NCBI RefSeq assembly: GCF_051014685.1
Contig: NW_027478385.1
Location: forward strand, 6,696,001 to 6,760,000
Direction of reading: 5' to 3'
DNA length: 64,000 bases
DNA from: Ptiloglossa arizonensis
Taxonomy: Eukaryota > Arthropoda > Insecta > Hymenoptera > Colletidae
Below are positions 39,272-51,274 of the stretch, one piece after another. The translations under genes were made by a program, and so were the position numbers. The notes under the pieces are model-generated. The model was given only the letters and a program-made list of their open reading frames with translations, was not told the origin of the DNA and made no database searches. Each line of letters starts with the position of its first letter. Within the stretch, counting starts at the first letter, position 1.

Positions 39272-42200
39272 GAAGCTAAGAAATGGTTGACAAGACAACA
39301 AATTTGCCGCACTTCTGCTGCTCCAATCGCTTATCCAGAATAGCCTAGGGGAAAAATACACGTACCGTTGTAATCGGGCGAGTTTCTACTTTCAAATGCA
39401 ATAGGAATTTTTGGGTTAGGTCAATCCGTTCGCGAGATATGGCAGTTCGAAGCTAAGAAATGGTTGAGAAGAGAACAAAGTTTCGCAATTCTGCTGCTCC
39501 AAACGCTTAACCAGAATGGCCTACGGGGAAAATACACATACCGTTGTTATCGGGCGAGTTTCTACTTTCAGATGCAATAGGAATTTTTGGGTTAGGTCAA
39601 TCCGTTCGCGAGATATGGGAGTTTAAAGCGAAGAAATGGTTGAGAAGGCAAAAATTTTTTCGCAATTCTGCTGCTTCAAACGCATAACCAGTATAGCCTA
39701 GGGAAAAAATAAATATACCGTTGTAATCGGGCGTGTTTCTACTTTCAGTGGCAATAGGAATTTTTGGGTTAGGTCAATCCGTTCGCGAGATATGGGACTT
39801 TGAAGCTAAGAAATGTTTGGGAAGGCAAAAAATTTTTCGCAATTCTGCTGCTCCAAACGCTTAACCAGAATGGCCTAGGGAAAAAATACACATACCGTTG
39901 TAATCGGGCGAGATTCTACTTTCAGATGCAATAGGAATTTTTGGGTTAGGTCAATCCGTTCGCGACATATGGCAGTTTGAAGCTAAGAAATGGTTGAGAA
40001 GACAACAAATTTTTCGCAATTCTGCTGCTCCAAACGCTTAACCAGAATGGCCTAGGGGAAAAATACGCATACAGTTGTAATCGGGCGAGTTTCTACTTTC
40101 AGACGCAGCAGGAATTTTTGTGTTTGGTCAATCCGTTCGCGTGATGTGGGAGTTTGAAGCTAAGAAATGGTTGAGAAGACAACAAATTTTTCGCAATTCT
40201 GCTGCTCCAAACGCTTAACCAGAATGGCCTAGGGGAAAAATACACGTACCGTTGTAATCGGGCGAGTTTCTACTTTCTAATGCAATAGGAATTTTTGGGT
40301 TAGGCCAATCCGTTCGCGAGATATGGTAGTTTGAAGACAAGAAATGGTTGAGAAGGCAAAAAATTTTTCGCAATTCTGCTGCTCAAAACGCTTAACCAGA
40401 ATGGCCTAGGGAAAAAATACACATACCGTTGTAATCGGGCGAGTTTCTACTTTCAGATGCAATAGGAATTTTTGTGTTAGGTCAATCCGTTCGTGACATA
40501 TGGCAGTTTGAAGATAAGAAATGGTTGAGAAGACAACAAATTTTTCGCAATTCTGCTGCTCCAAACGCTTAACCAGAATGGCCTAGGGAAAAAATACGCA
40601 TACAGTTGTAATCGGGCGAGTTACTACTTTCAGACGCAGCAGGAATTTTTGGATTAGGTCAATCCGTTCGCGAGATATGGGACTTTGAAGCTAAGAAATG
40701 GTTGACAAGACAACAAATTTTCCGCACTTCTGCTGCTCCAATCGCTTATCCAGAATGGCCTAGTGGAAAAATACACGTACCGTTGTAATCGGGCGTGTTT
40801 CTACTTTCAAATGCAATAGGAATTTTTGGGTTAGGTCAATCCGTTCGCGAGATATGGCAGTTCGAAGCTAAGAAATGGTTGAGAAGAGAACAAAGTTTCG
40901 CAATTCTGCTGCTCCAAACGCTTAACCAGAATGGCCTAGGGAAAGAATACTTATACCGTTGTAATCGGACGTGTTTCTACTTTCAGTTGCAATAGGAATT
41001 TTTGGGTTAGGTCAATCCGTTCGCGACATATGGCAGTTTGAAGCTAAGAAATGGTTGAGAAGACAACAAATTTTTCGCAATTCTGCTGCTCCAAACGCTT
41101 AACCAGAATGGCCTAGGGGAAAAATACACGTACCGTTGTAATCGGGCGAGTTTCTACTTTCTAATGCAATAGGAATTTTTGGGTTAGGCCAATCCGTTCG
41201 CGAGATATGGTAGTTTGAAGACAAGAAATGGTTGAGAAGGCAAAAAATTTTTCGCAATTCTGCTGCTCCAAACGCTTAACCAGAATGGCCTAGGGAAAAA
41301 ATACACATACCGTTGTAATCGGGCGAGTTTCTACTTTCAGATGCAATAGGAATTTTTGTGTTAGGTCAATCCGTTCGTGACATATGGCAGTTTGAAGATA
41401 AGAAATGGTTGAGAAGACAACAAATTTTTCGCAATTCTGCTGCTCCAAACGCTTAACCAGAATGGCCTAGGGAAAAAATACGCATACAGTTGTAATCGGG
41501 CGAGTTACTACTTTCAGACGCAGCAGGAATTTTTGGATTAGGTCAATCCGTTCGCGAGATATGGGACTTTGAAGCTAAGAAATGGTTGACAAGACAACAA
41601 ATTTTCCGCACTTCTGCTGCTCCAATCGCTTATCCAGAATGGCCTAGTGGAAAAATACACGTACCGTTGTAATCGGGCGTGTTTCTACTTTCAAATGCAA
41701 TAGGAATTTTTGGGTTAGGTCAATCCGTTCGCGAGATATGGCAGTTCGAAGCTAAGAAATGGTTGAGAAGAGAACAAAGTTTCGCAATTCTGCTGCTCCA
41801 AACGCTTAACCAGAATGGCCTAGGGAAAGAATACTTATACCGTTGTAATCGGACGTGTTTCTACTTTCAGTTGCAATAGGAATTTTTGGGTTAGGTCAAT
41901 CCGTTCGCGACATATGGCAGTTTGAAGCTAAGAAATGGTTGAGAAGACAACAAATTTTTCGCAATTCTGCTGCTCCAAACGCTTAACCAGAATGGCCTAG
42001 GGAAAAAATACACATACGTTGTAATCGGGCGAGTTTCTACTTTCAGACGCAGCAGGAATTTTTGTGTTTGGTCAATCCGTTCGCGAGATATGGGACTTTG
42101 AAGCTAAGAAATGGTTGACAAGACAACAAATTTGCCGCACTTCTGCTGCTCCAATCGCTTATCCAGAATGGCCTAGGGGAAAAATACACGTACCGTTGTA

Positions 42201-43691
42201 ATCGGGCGAGTTTCTACTTTCAACTGCAATAGGAATTTTTGGGTTAGGTCAATCCGTTCGCGAGATATGGTAGTTTGAAGCTAAGAAATGGTTGAGAAGA
42301 GAACAAACTTTTCGCAATTCTGCTGCTCCAAACGCTTAACCAGAATGGCCTAGGGAAAAAATACACATACCGTTGTTATCGGGCGAGTTTCTACTTTCAG
42401 ATGCAATAGGAATTTTTGGGTTAGGTCAATCCGTTCGCGAGATATGGGAGTTTAAAGCGAAGAAATGGTTGAGAAGGCAAAAATTTTTTCGCCACTCTGC
42501 TGCTTCAAACGCATAACCAGTATAGCCTAGGGAAAAAATACATATACCGTTGTAATCGGGCGTGTTTCTACTTTCAGTGGCAATAGGAATTCTTGGGTTA
42601 GGTCAATCCGTTCGCGAGATATGGGACTTTGAAGCTAAGAAATGTTTGGGAAGGCAAACAATTTTTCGCAATTCTGCTGCTCCAAACGTTTAACCAGAAT
42701 GGCCTAGGGAAAAAATACACATACCGTTGTAATCGGGCGAGATTCTACTTTCAGATGCAATAGGAATTTTTGGGTTAGGTCAATCCGTTCGCGACATATG
42801 GCAGTTTGAAGCTAAGAAATGGTTGAGAAGACAACAAATTTTTCGCAATTCTGCTGCTCCAAACGCTTAACCAGAATGACCTAGGGGAAAAATACGCATA
42901 CAGTTGTAATCGGGCGAGTTTCTACTTTCAGACGCAGCAGGAATTTTTGTGTTTGGTCAATCCGTTCGCGTGATGTGGGAGTTTGAAGCTAAGAAATGTT
43001 TGAGAAGACAACAAATTTTTCGCAATTCTGCTGCTCCAAACGCTTAACCAGAATGGCCTAGGGGAAAAATACACGTACCGTTGTAATCGGGCGAGTTTCT
43101 ACTTTCTAATGCAATAGGAATTTTTGGGTTAGTTCAATCCGTTCGCGAGATATGAGTGTTTGAAGCTAAGAAATGGTTGAGAAGAGAACAAATTTTTCGC
43201 AATTCTGCTGCTCCAAACGCTTAACCAGAATGGCATGGGAGAAAATACACATACCGTTGTAATCGGACGAGTTTCTACTTTCAGTTACAATAGGAATTTT
43301 TGGGTTAGGTCAATCCGTTCGCGAGATATGGGACTTTGAATCTAAGAAATGGTTGACGACACAACAAATTTTTGGCACTTCAGCTGCTCCAATCGCCTAA
43401 TCAGAACGGCCTAGGGGAAAAATACACTTACCGTTGTAATCGGACGAGTTTCTACTATCAAATGCAATAGGAGTTTTTGGGTTAGGCCAATCCGTTCGCG
43501 AGATATCGGAGTTTGAAGAAAAGAAATGATTGAGAAGGCAAAAAATTTTTCGCAATTCTGCAGCTCCAAACGCTTAACCAGAATGGCCCAGGGAAAAAAT
43601 ACACATACCGTTGTAATCGGGCGAGTCTCTACTTTCAGATGCAATAGGAATTTTTGGGTTAGGTCAATTCGTTCGCGACATATGGGAGCTT
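39272..43691 (+). repeat. 22-monomer higher-order repeat, rearranged copy 3 (4,420 bp)
   Basis: This is the third copy of the unit. It is altered by a tandem 884-bp duplication (40217-41100 repeated at 41101-41984), absence of the 354-bp internal duplication seen in copies 1 and 2, and a single-base deletion (catacgttg, about 42015). The arithmetic closes: 3,891 + 884 - 354 - 1 = 4,420, which is the observed distance between the final monomer sets at 38991 and 43411. It also has private substitutions such as aggaattctt near 42589 and aaatgattgag near 43527. Its end continues as gagcttgaatct rather than the usual HOR junction, so the regular HOR stops here. Confidence 0.87.
40217..41984 (+). 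repeat. 884-bp five-monomer tandem duplication
   Basis: About 40217-41100 is repeated directly at 41101-41984 (5 x 177 minus 1). The acaaagtttcgc/acttataccg monomers accordingly appear 884 bp apart, at 40795 and 41679. One visible difference is gctcaaaacgc in the first part and gctccaaacgc at about 41264 in the second. Confidence 0.87.
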
Positions 43692-44024
43692 GAATCTAAG
43701 AAATGGTTGACAAGACAACAAATTTTTCGCACTTCAGCTGCTCCAATCGCCTAATCAGAATGGCCTAGGGGAAAAATACACGTACCGTTGTAATCGGGCG
43801 TGTTTCTACTTTCAAATGCAATAGGAATTTTTGTGTTATGTCAATCCTTTCGCGAGATATGGGAGTTCGAAGCCAAGAAATATTTGGGAAGGCAAACAAT
43901 TTTTCGCAATTCTGCTGCTCCAAACTCTTAGCCAGAATGGCCTAGGGAAAAAATACACATACCGTTGTAATCGGGCGAGTTTCTACTTTCAGGTGCAATA
44001 GGAATTTTTGGGTTAGGTCAATCC

Positions 44025-44041
44025 GTTCGCGACATACGGGA
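44025..44041 (+). promoter_or_regulatory. Exact match to the CENP-B box core consensus
   Basis: The 17-mer gttcgcgacatacggga fits nTTCGnnnnAnnCGGGn at all nine fixed positions. Most monomers in the array have T instead of C at position 13 (gttcgcgagatatggga) and so match eight of nine. The CENP-B box is the binding site of the centromere protein CENP-B in mammals; similar motifs occur in other satellites. Whether any protein binds here is unknown. A one-mismatch match somewhere in a 177-bp sequence is expected by chance in roughly 4% of cases, so this is suggestive only. Confidence 0.45.
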
Positions 44042-44195
44042 GTTTGAAGCTAAGAAATGGTTGAGAAGACAACAAATTTTTCGCAATTCTGCTGCTCCAA
44101 ACGCTTAACCAGAATGGCCTAGAGTAAAAATACACGTACCGTTGTAATCGGGCGAGTTTCTACTTTCAAATGCAATAGGAATTTGTGAGTTAGGT

Positions 44196-46338
44196 CAATC
44201 CGTTCGCGAGATATGGGAGTTTGAAGCTAAGAAATGGTTGAGAAGAGAACAAATTTTTCGCTATTCTACTGCTCCAAACGCTTAACCAGAATGGCCCAGG
44301 GAAAAAATACACATACCGTTGTAATCGGACGAGTTTCTACTTTCAGTTACAATAGGAATTTTTGGGTTAGGTCAATCCGTTCGCGAGATATGGGACTTTG
44401 AATCTAAGAAATGGTTGACAAGACAACAAATTTTTCGCACTTCAGCTGCTCCAATCGCCTAATCAGAACGGCCTAGGGGAAAAATACACGTACCGTTGTA
44501 ATCGGGCGAGTTTCTAGTTTCAAATGCAATAGGAATTTTTGTGTTATGCCAATCCGTTCGAGAGATATGGGAGTTTGAAGACAAGAAATGGTTGAGAAGG
44601 CAAAAAATTTTTCGCAATTCTGCTGCACCGAACGCTTAACCAGAATGGCCTAGCGAAAAAATACACATACGGTTGTAATCGGGCAAGTTTCTACTTTCAT
44701 ACGCAGCAGGAATTTTTGGGTTTGGTCAATCCGTTCGCGAGATATGGGACTTTGACGCTAAGAAATGGTTGAGAAGACAACAAGTTTTTCGCAATTCTGC
44801 TGCTCCAAACGCTTAAGCTGAGTGGGCTGGTGATAAAATACCCATACCGTTGTAATCGGACGAGTTTCTACTTTCAGTTACAATAGGAATTTTTTGGTTA
44901 GGTCAATCCGTTCGCGAGATGTGGGACTTTGAAGATAAGAAATGGTTGACAGGTCAACAAATTTTTCGCACTTCTGCTGCTCCAATCGCTTAACCAGAAT
45001 GGCCTAGGGGAAAAATACACGTACCGTTGTAATCGGGCGAGTTTCTAGTTTCAAATGCAATAGGAATTTTTGTGTTATGCCAATCCGTTCGTGAGATATG
45101 GGAGTTTGAAGACAAGAAATTGTTGAGAAGGCAAAAAATTTTTCGCAATTCTGCTGCACCGAACGCTTAACCAGAATGGCCTAGCGAAAAAATACACATA
45201 CCGTTGTAATCGGGCGAGTTGCTACTTTCAGATGCAACAGGTATTTTTGGGTTAGGTCAATCCGTTCGCGAGATATGGGATTTTGAAACTAAGAAATGGT
45301 TGAGAAGACAACAAATTTTTCGCAATTCTGCTGCTCCAAACGCTTAACCAGAATGGCCCAGGGAAAAAATACACATACCGTTGTAACCGGGCGAGTTTTT
45401 AATTTCAGATGCAATAGGAACTTTTGGGTTAGGTCAATCCGTTCGCGAGATATGGGACATTGAAGCTAAGAAATTATTGAGAAGACAACAAATCTTTCGC
45501 ACTTCTGCTGCTCCAAACGCTTAACCAGAATGGCCTAGGGAAAAAATACCCATACCTTTGTAATCGGACGAGTTTCTACTTTCAGTTACAATACGAATTT
45601 TTGGGTTAGGTCAATCCGTTCGCGAGATATGGGACTTTGAATATAAGAAATGGTTGACAAGACAACAAATTTTTCGCACTTCTGCTGCTCCAATCGCTTA
45701 ACCAGAATGGCCTAGGGGAAAAAAAAAACGTACCGTTGTAATCGCGCGAGTTTCTACTTTTAGATGCAATAGGAATTTCTGGGTTAGGTCAATCCGTTCG
45801 CGAGATATGGGAGTTTGAAACCAAGAAATGTTTGGGAAGGCAAAAAATTTTTCGCAATTCTGCTGTTCCAAACGCTTAACCAGAATGGCCTAGGGAAAAA
45901 ATACACATACCGTTGTAATCGGGCGAGTATCTACTTTCAGTTGCAATAGGAATTTTTGGGTTAGGTCAATCCGTTCGCGAGATATGGGACATTGAAGCTA
46001 AGAAATGGTTGACATGACAACAAATTTTTCGCACTTCTGCTGCTCCAATCGCTTAACCAGAATGGCCTAGGGAAAAAATACACATACCGTTGTAATCGGG
46101 CGAGTTTCTACTTTCAGATGCAATAGGAATTTTTGGGTTAGGTCAATCCGTTCGCGAGATATGAGAGTTTGAAGCTAAGAAATGGTTGAGAAGAGAACAA
46201 ATTTTTCGCAATTCTGCTGCTCCAAACGCTCAACCAGAATGGCATGGGAAAAAATACACATACCGTTGTCATCGGGCGAGTTTCTACTTTCAAATGCAAT
46301 AGGAATTTTTGGGTTAGGTCAATCCGTTCGCGAGATAT
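44196..46338 (+). repeat. Segment P (about 12 monomers)
   Basis: This segment corresponds to 51275-53417 at an offset of about 7,079 bp. Shared private variants include ctattctactgc (44271 and about 51350), gggcaagtttc, gctggtgataaaa, gttaggtcaatccg after a T6 tract, and the run ggggaaaaaaaaaacg (about 45716; shorter A run in the copy). Differences are few, for example gtattttt at about 45241 against gaattttt in the copy. Confidence 0.78.
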
Positions 46339-47474
46339 CGGAGTTTGAAGACAAGAAATGGTTGAGAAGGCAAAAAATTTTTCACAATTCTGCTGCTCCA
46401 AACGCCTAACCAGAATGGCCTAGGGAAAAAATACCCATACCGTTGTTATCGGACGAGTTTCTACTTTCAGTTACAATAGGAATTTTTGGGTTAGGTCACT
46501 CCGTTCGCGAGATATGGGACTTTGAAGATAAGAAATGGTTGACAAGACAACAAATTTTTCGCACTTCTGCTGCTCCAAACGCTTAACCAGAATGGCCTAG
46601 GGGAAAAATACACGTACCGTTGTAATCGGGCGAGCTTCTACTTTCAAATGCAATAGGAATTTTTGGGTTAGGCCAATCCGTTCGCGAGATATGAGAGTTT
46701 GAAGCTAAGAAATGGTTGAGAAGAGAACAAATTTTTCGCAATTCTGTTGCTCCAAACGCTTAACCAGAATGGCCTAGGGAAAAAATACGCATACCGTTGT
46801 ATTCGGGCGAGTTTCTACTTTCAAATGCAATAGGAATTTTTGTGTTATGTCAATCCGTTCGCGAGATATGGGAGTTTGAAGCTAAGAAATGGTTGAGAAG
46901 ACAACAAATTTTTCGCACCTCTGCTGCTCCAAACGCTTAACCAGAATGGCCTAGGGAAAAAATACACATACCGTTGTAATCGGGCGAGTTTCTACTTTCA
47001 GATGCAATAGGAATTTTTGGGTTAGGTCAATCCGTTCGCGAGATATGAGAGTTTGAAGCTAAGAAATGGTTGAGAAGAGAACAAATTTTTCGCAATTCTG
47101 CTGCTCCAAACGCTCAACCAGAATGGCATGGGAAAAAATACACATACCGTTGTCATCGGGCGAGTTTCTACTTTCAAATGCAATAGGAATTTTTGGGTTA
47201 GGTCAATCCGTTCGCGAGATATCGGAGTTTGAAGACAAGAAATGGTTGAGAAGGCAAAAAATTTTTCACAATTCTGCTGCTCCAAACGCCTAACCAGAAT
47301 GGCCTAGGGAAAAAATACCCATACCGTTGTTATCGGACGAGTTTCTACTTTCAGTTACAATAGGAATTTTTGGGTTAGGTCACTCCGTTCGCGAGATATG
47401 GGACTTTGAAGATAAGAAATGGTTGACAAGACAACAAATTTTTCGCACTTCTGCTGCTCCAAACGCTTAACCAG
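46060..47474 (+). repeat. 884-bp-spaced tandem duplication in region E
   Basis: About 46060-46590 and 46944-47474 match at a spacing of 884 bp, including the ggcatggg monomer, the cgttgtcatcggg variant, the tttttcacaattc variant and the ggtcactccg variant. The spacing equals five monomers minus one base; the missing base belongs to the 176-bp ggcatggg monomer. Confidence 0.82.
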
Positions 47475-47926
47475 AATGGCCTAGGGAAAAAATACACATA
47501 CCGTTGTAATCGGACGAGTTTCTACTTTCAGTTACAATAGGAATTTTTGGGTTAGGTCAATCCGTTCGCGAGATATGGGACTTTGAATCTAAGAAATGGT
47601 TGACAACACAACAAATTTTTGGCACTTCAGCTGCTCCAATCGCCTAATCAGAACGGCCTAGGGGAAAAATACACTTACCGTTGTAATCGGACGAGTTTCT
47701 ACTATCAAATGCAATAGGAATTTTTGGGTTAGGCCAATCCGTTCGCGAGATATCGGAGTTTGAAGAAAAGAAATGGTTGAGTAGGCAAAAAATTTTTCGC
47801 AATTCTGCAGCTCCAAACGCTTAACCAGAATGGCCCAGGGAAATAATACACATACCGTTGTAATCGGGCGAGTCTCTACTTTCAGATGCAATAGGAATTT
47901 TTGGGTTAGGTCAATACGTTCGCGAG

Positions 47927-49002
47927 ATATGGGACTTTGAATCTAAGAAATGGTTGACAAGACAACAAATTTTTCGCACTTCTGCTGCTCCAATCGCTTA
48001 ATCAGAACGGCCTAGGGGAAAAATACACATACGTTTGTAATCGGGCGAGTTTCTACTTTCATACGCAGCAGGAATTTTTGGGTTCGGTCAATCCGTTCGC
48101 GAGATATGGGACTTTGAAGCTAAGAAATGGTTGAGAAGACAACAAGTTTTTCGCAATTCTGCTGCTCCAAACGCTTAAGCTGAGTGGGCTGGGGATAAAA
48201 TACCCATACCGTTGTAATCGGACGAGTTTCTACTTTCAGTTACAATAGGAATTTTTTGGTTAGGTCAATCCGTTCGCGAGATGTGGGACTTTGAATATAA
48301 GAAATGGTTGACAGGACAACAAATTTTTCGCACTTCTGCTGCTCCAATCGCTTAACCAGAATGGCCTAGGGGAAAAATACACGTACCGTTGTAATCGGGC
48401 GAGTTTCTAGTTTCAAATGCAATAGGAATTTTTGTGTTATGCCAATCCGTTCGTGAGATATGGGAGTTTTAAGACAAGAAATGGTTGAGAAGGCAAAAAA
48501 TTTTTCGCAATTCTGCTGCACCGGACGCTTAACCAGAATGGCCTAGCGAAAAAATACACATACCGTTGTAATCGGGCGAGTTGCTACTTTCAGATGCAAC
48601 AGGAATTTTTGGGTTAGGTCAATCCGTTCGCGAGATATGGGATTTTGAAACTAAGAAATGGTTGAGAAGACAACAAATTTTTCGCACTTCTGCTGCTCCA
48701 AACGCTTAACCAGAATGGCCCAGGGAAAAAATACACATACCGTTGTAACCGGGCGAGTTTTTAATTTCAGATGCAATAGGAATTTTTGGGTTAGGTCAAT
48801 CCGTTCGCGAGATATGGGACATTGAAGCTAAGAAATTATTGAGAAGACAACAAATCTTTCGCACTTCTGCTGCTCCAAACGCTTAACCAGAATGGCCTAG
48901 GGAAAAAATACCCATACCTTTGTAATCGGACGAGTTTCTACTTTCAGTTACAATACGAATTTTTGGGTTAGGTCAATCCGTTCGCGAGATATGGGACTTT
49001 GA
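47927..49002 (+). repeat. Segment R
   Basis: This segment corresponds to 55892-56790. The offset is 7,965 bp (45 monomers) in its first part and 7,788 bp (44 monomers) in its second, so the other copy lacks one monomer. Markers are agtgggctgg at 48183/56148 and the gctgcaccg monomer following gttgagaagg at 48484/56272. Confidence 0.72.
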
Positions 49003-50585
49003 ATATAAGAAATGGTTGACAAGACAACAAATTTTTCGCACTTCTGCTGCTCCAATCGCTTAACCAGAATGGCCTAGGGGGAAAAAAAACGTACCGTTGT
49101 AATCGCGCGAGTTTCTACTTTCAAATGCAATAGGAATTTTTGTGTTATGTCAATCCGTTCGTGAGATATGGGAGTTCGAAGCCAAGAAATATTTGGGAAG
49201 GCAAACAATTTTTCGCAATTCTGCTGCTCCAAACGCTTAACCAGAATGGCCTAGAGAAAAAATACACGTACCGTTGTAATCGGGCGAGTTTCTACTTTCA
49301 AATGCAATAGGAATTTTTGAGTTTGGTCAATCCGTTCGCGAGATATGGGAGTTTGAAGCTAAGAAATGGTTGAGAAGAGAACAAATTTTTCGCTATTCTG
49401 CTGCTCCAAACGCTCAACCAGAATGGCCTAGGGAAAAAATACACATACCGTTGTAATCGGACGAGTTTCTACTTTCAGTTACGATAGGAATTTTTGGGTT
49501 AGGTCAATCCGTTCGCGAGATATGGGACTTTGAATCTAAGAAATGGTTGACAAGACAACAATTTTTTCGCACTTCAGCTGCTCCAATCGCCTAATCAGAA
49601 CGGCCTAGGGGAAAAATACACGTACCGTTGTAATCGGGCGAGTTTCTACTATCAAATCCAATAGGAATATGTGGGTTAGGCCAATCCGTTCGCGAGATAT
49701 GAGAGTTTGAAGCTAAGAAATGGTTGAGAAGAGAACAAATTTTTCGCAATTCTGCTGCTCCAAACGCTTAACCAGAATGGCCTAGGGAAAAAATACACAT
49801 ACCGTTGTAATCGGGCGAGTTTCTACTTTCATACGCAGCAGGAATTTTTGGGTTTGGTCAATCCGTTCGCGAGATATGGGACTTTGAAGCTAAGAAATGG
49901 TTGAGAAGACAACAAATTTTTCGCAATTCTGCTGCTCCAAACGCTTAAGCTGAGTGGGCTGGGGATAAAATACCCATACCGTTGTAATCGGACGAGTTTC
50001 TAATTTCAGTTACAATAGCAATTTTTGGGTTAGGTCAATCCGTTCGCGAGATGTGGGACTTTGAAGATAAGAAATGGTTGACAGGACAACAAATTTTTCG
50101 CACTTCTGCTGCTCCAATCGCTTAACCAGAATGGCCTAGGGGAAAAATACACGTACCGTTGTAATCGGGCGAGTTTCTACTTTCAAATGCCATAGGATTT
50201 TTTGTGTTATGTCAATCCGTTCGCGAGATATGGGAGTTCGAAGCCAAGAAATATTTGGGAAGGCAAACAATATTTCGCAATTCTGCTGCTCCAAACTCTT
50301 AGCCAGAATGGCCTAGGGAAAAAATACACGTACCGTTGTAATCGGGCGAGTTTCTACTTTCAAATGCAATAGGAATTTTTGAGTTAGGTCAATCCGTTCG
50401 CGAGATATGGGAGTTTGAAGCTAAGAAATGGTTGAGAAGAGAACAAATTTTTCGCTATTCTGCTGCTCCAAACGCTTAACCAGAATGGCCCAGGGAAAAA
50501 ATACACATACCGTTGTAATCGGACGAGTTTCTACTTTCAGTTACAATAGGAATTTTTGGGTTAGGTCAATCCGTTCGCGAGATAT
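48800..50585 (+). repeat. Segment Q (about 10 monomers)
   Basis: This segment corresponds to 54110-55895 at an offset of exactly 5,310 bp (30 x 177). Shared markers are gaaaaaaaacg at 49081/54391, the atcaaatccaatagg and aatatgtggg monomer at 49651/54961, and agtgggctgg at 49953/55263. Local differences include tttgtgttatg against ttttagttatg and gaaggc against gaagac. Confidence 0.8.
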
Positions 50586-51274
50586 GGGAGTTTGAAGCTA
50601 AGAAATGGTTGAGAAGACAACAAATTTTTCGCACTTCTGCTGCTCCAAACGCTTAACCAGAATGGCCCAGGGAAAAAATACACATACCGTTGTAACCGGG
50701 CGAGTTTTTAATTTCAGATGCAATAGGAATTTTTGGGTTAGGTCAATCCGTTCGCGAGATATGGGACATTGAAGCTAAGAAATTATTGAGAAGACAACAA
50801 ATCTTTCGCACTTCTGCTGCTCCAAACGCTTAACCAGAATGGCCTAGGGAAAAAATACCCATACCTTTGTAATCGGACGAGTTTCTACTTTCAGTTACAA
50901 TACGAATTTTTGGGTTAGGTCAATCCGTTCGCGAGATATGGGACTTTGAATCTAAGAAATGGTTGACAAGACAACAAATTTTTCGCACTTCTGCTGCTCC
51001 AATCGCTTAATCAGAACGGCCTAGGGGAAAAATACACATACGGTTGTAATCGGGCGAGTTTCTACTTTCATACGCAGCAGGAATTTTTGGGTTTGGTCAA
51101 TCCGTTCGCGAGATATGGAACATTGAAGCTAAGAAATTGTTGAGAAGACAACAAATCTTTCGCACTTCTGCTGCTCCAAACGCTTAACCAGAATGGCCTA
51201 GGGAAAAAATACCCATACCTTTGTAATCGGACGAGTTTCTACTTTCAGTTACAATAGGAATTTTTGGGTTAGGT

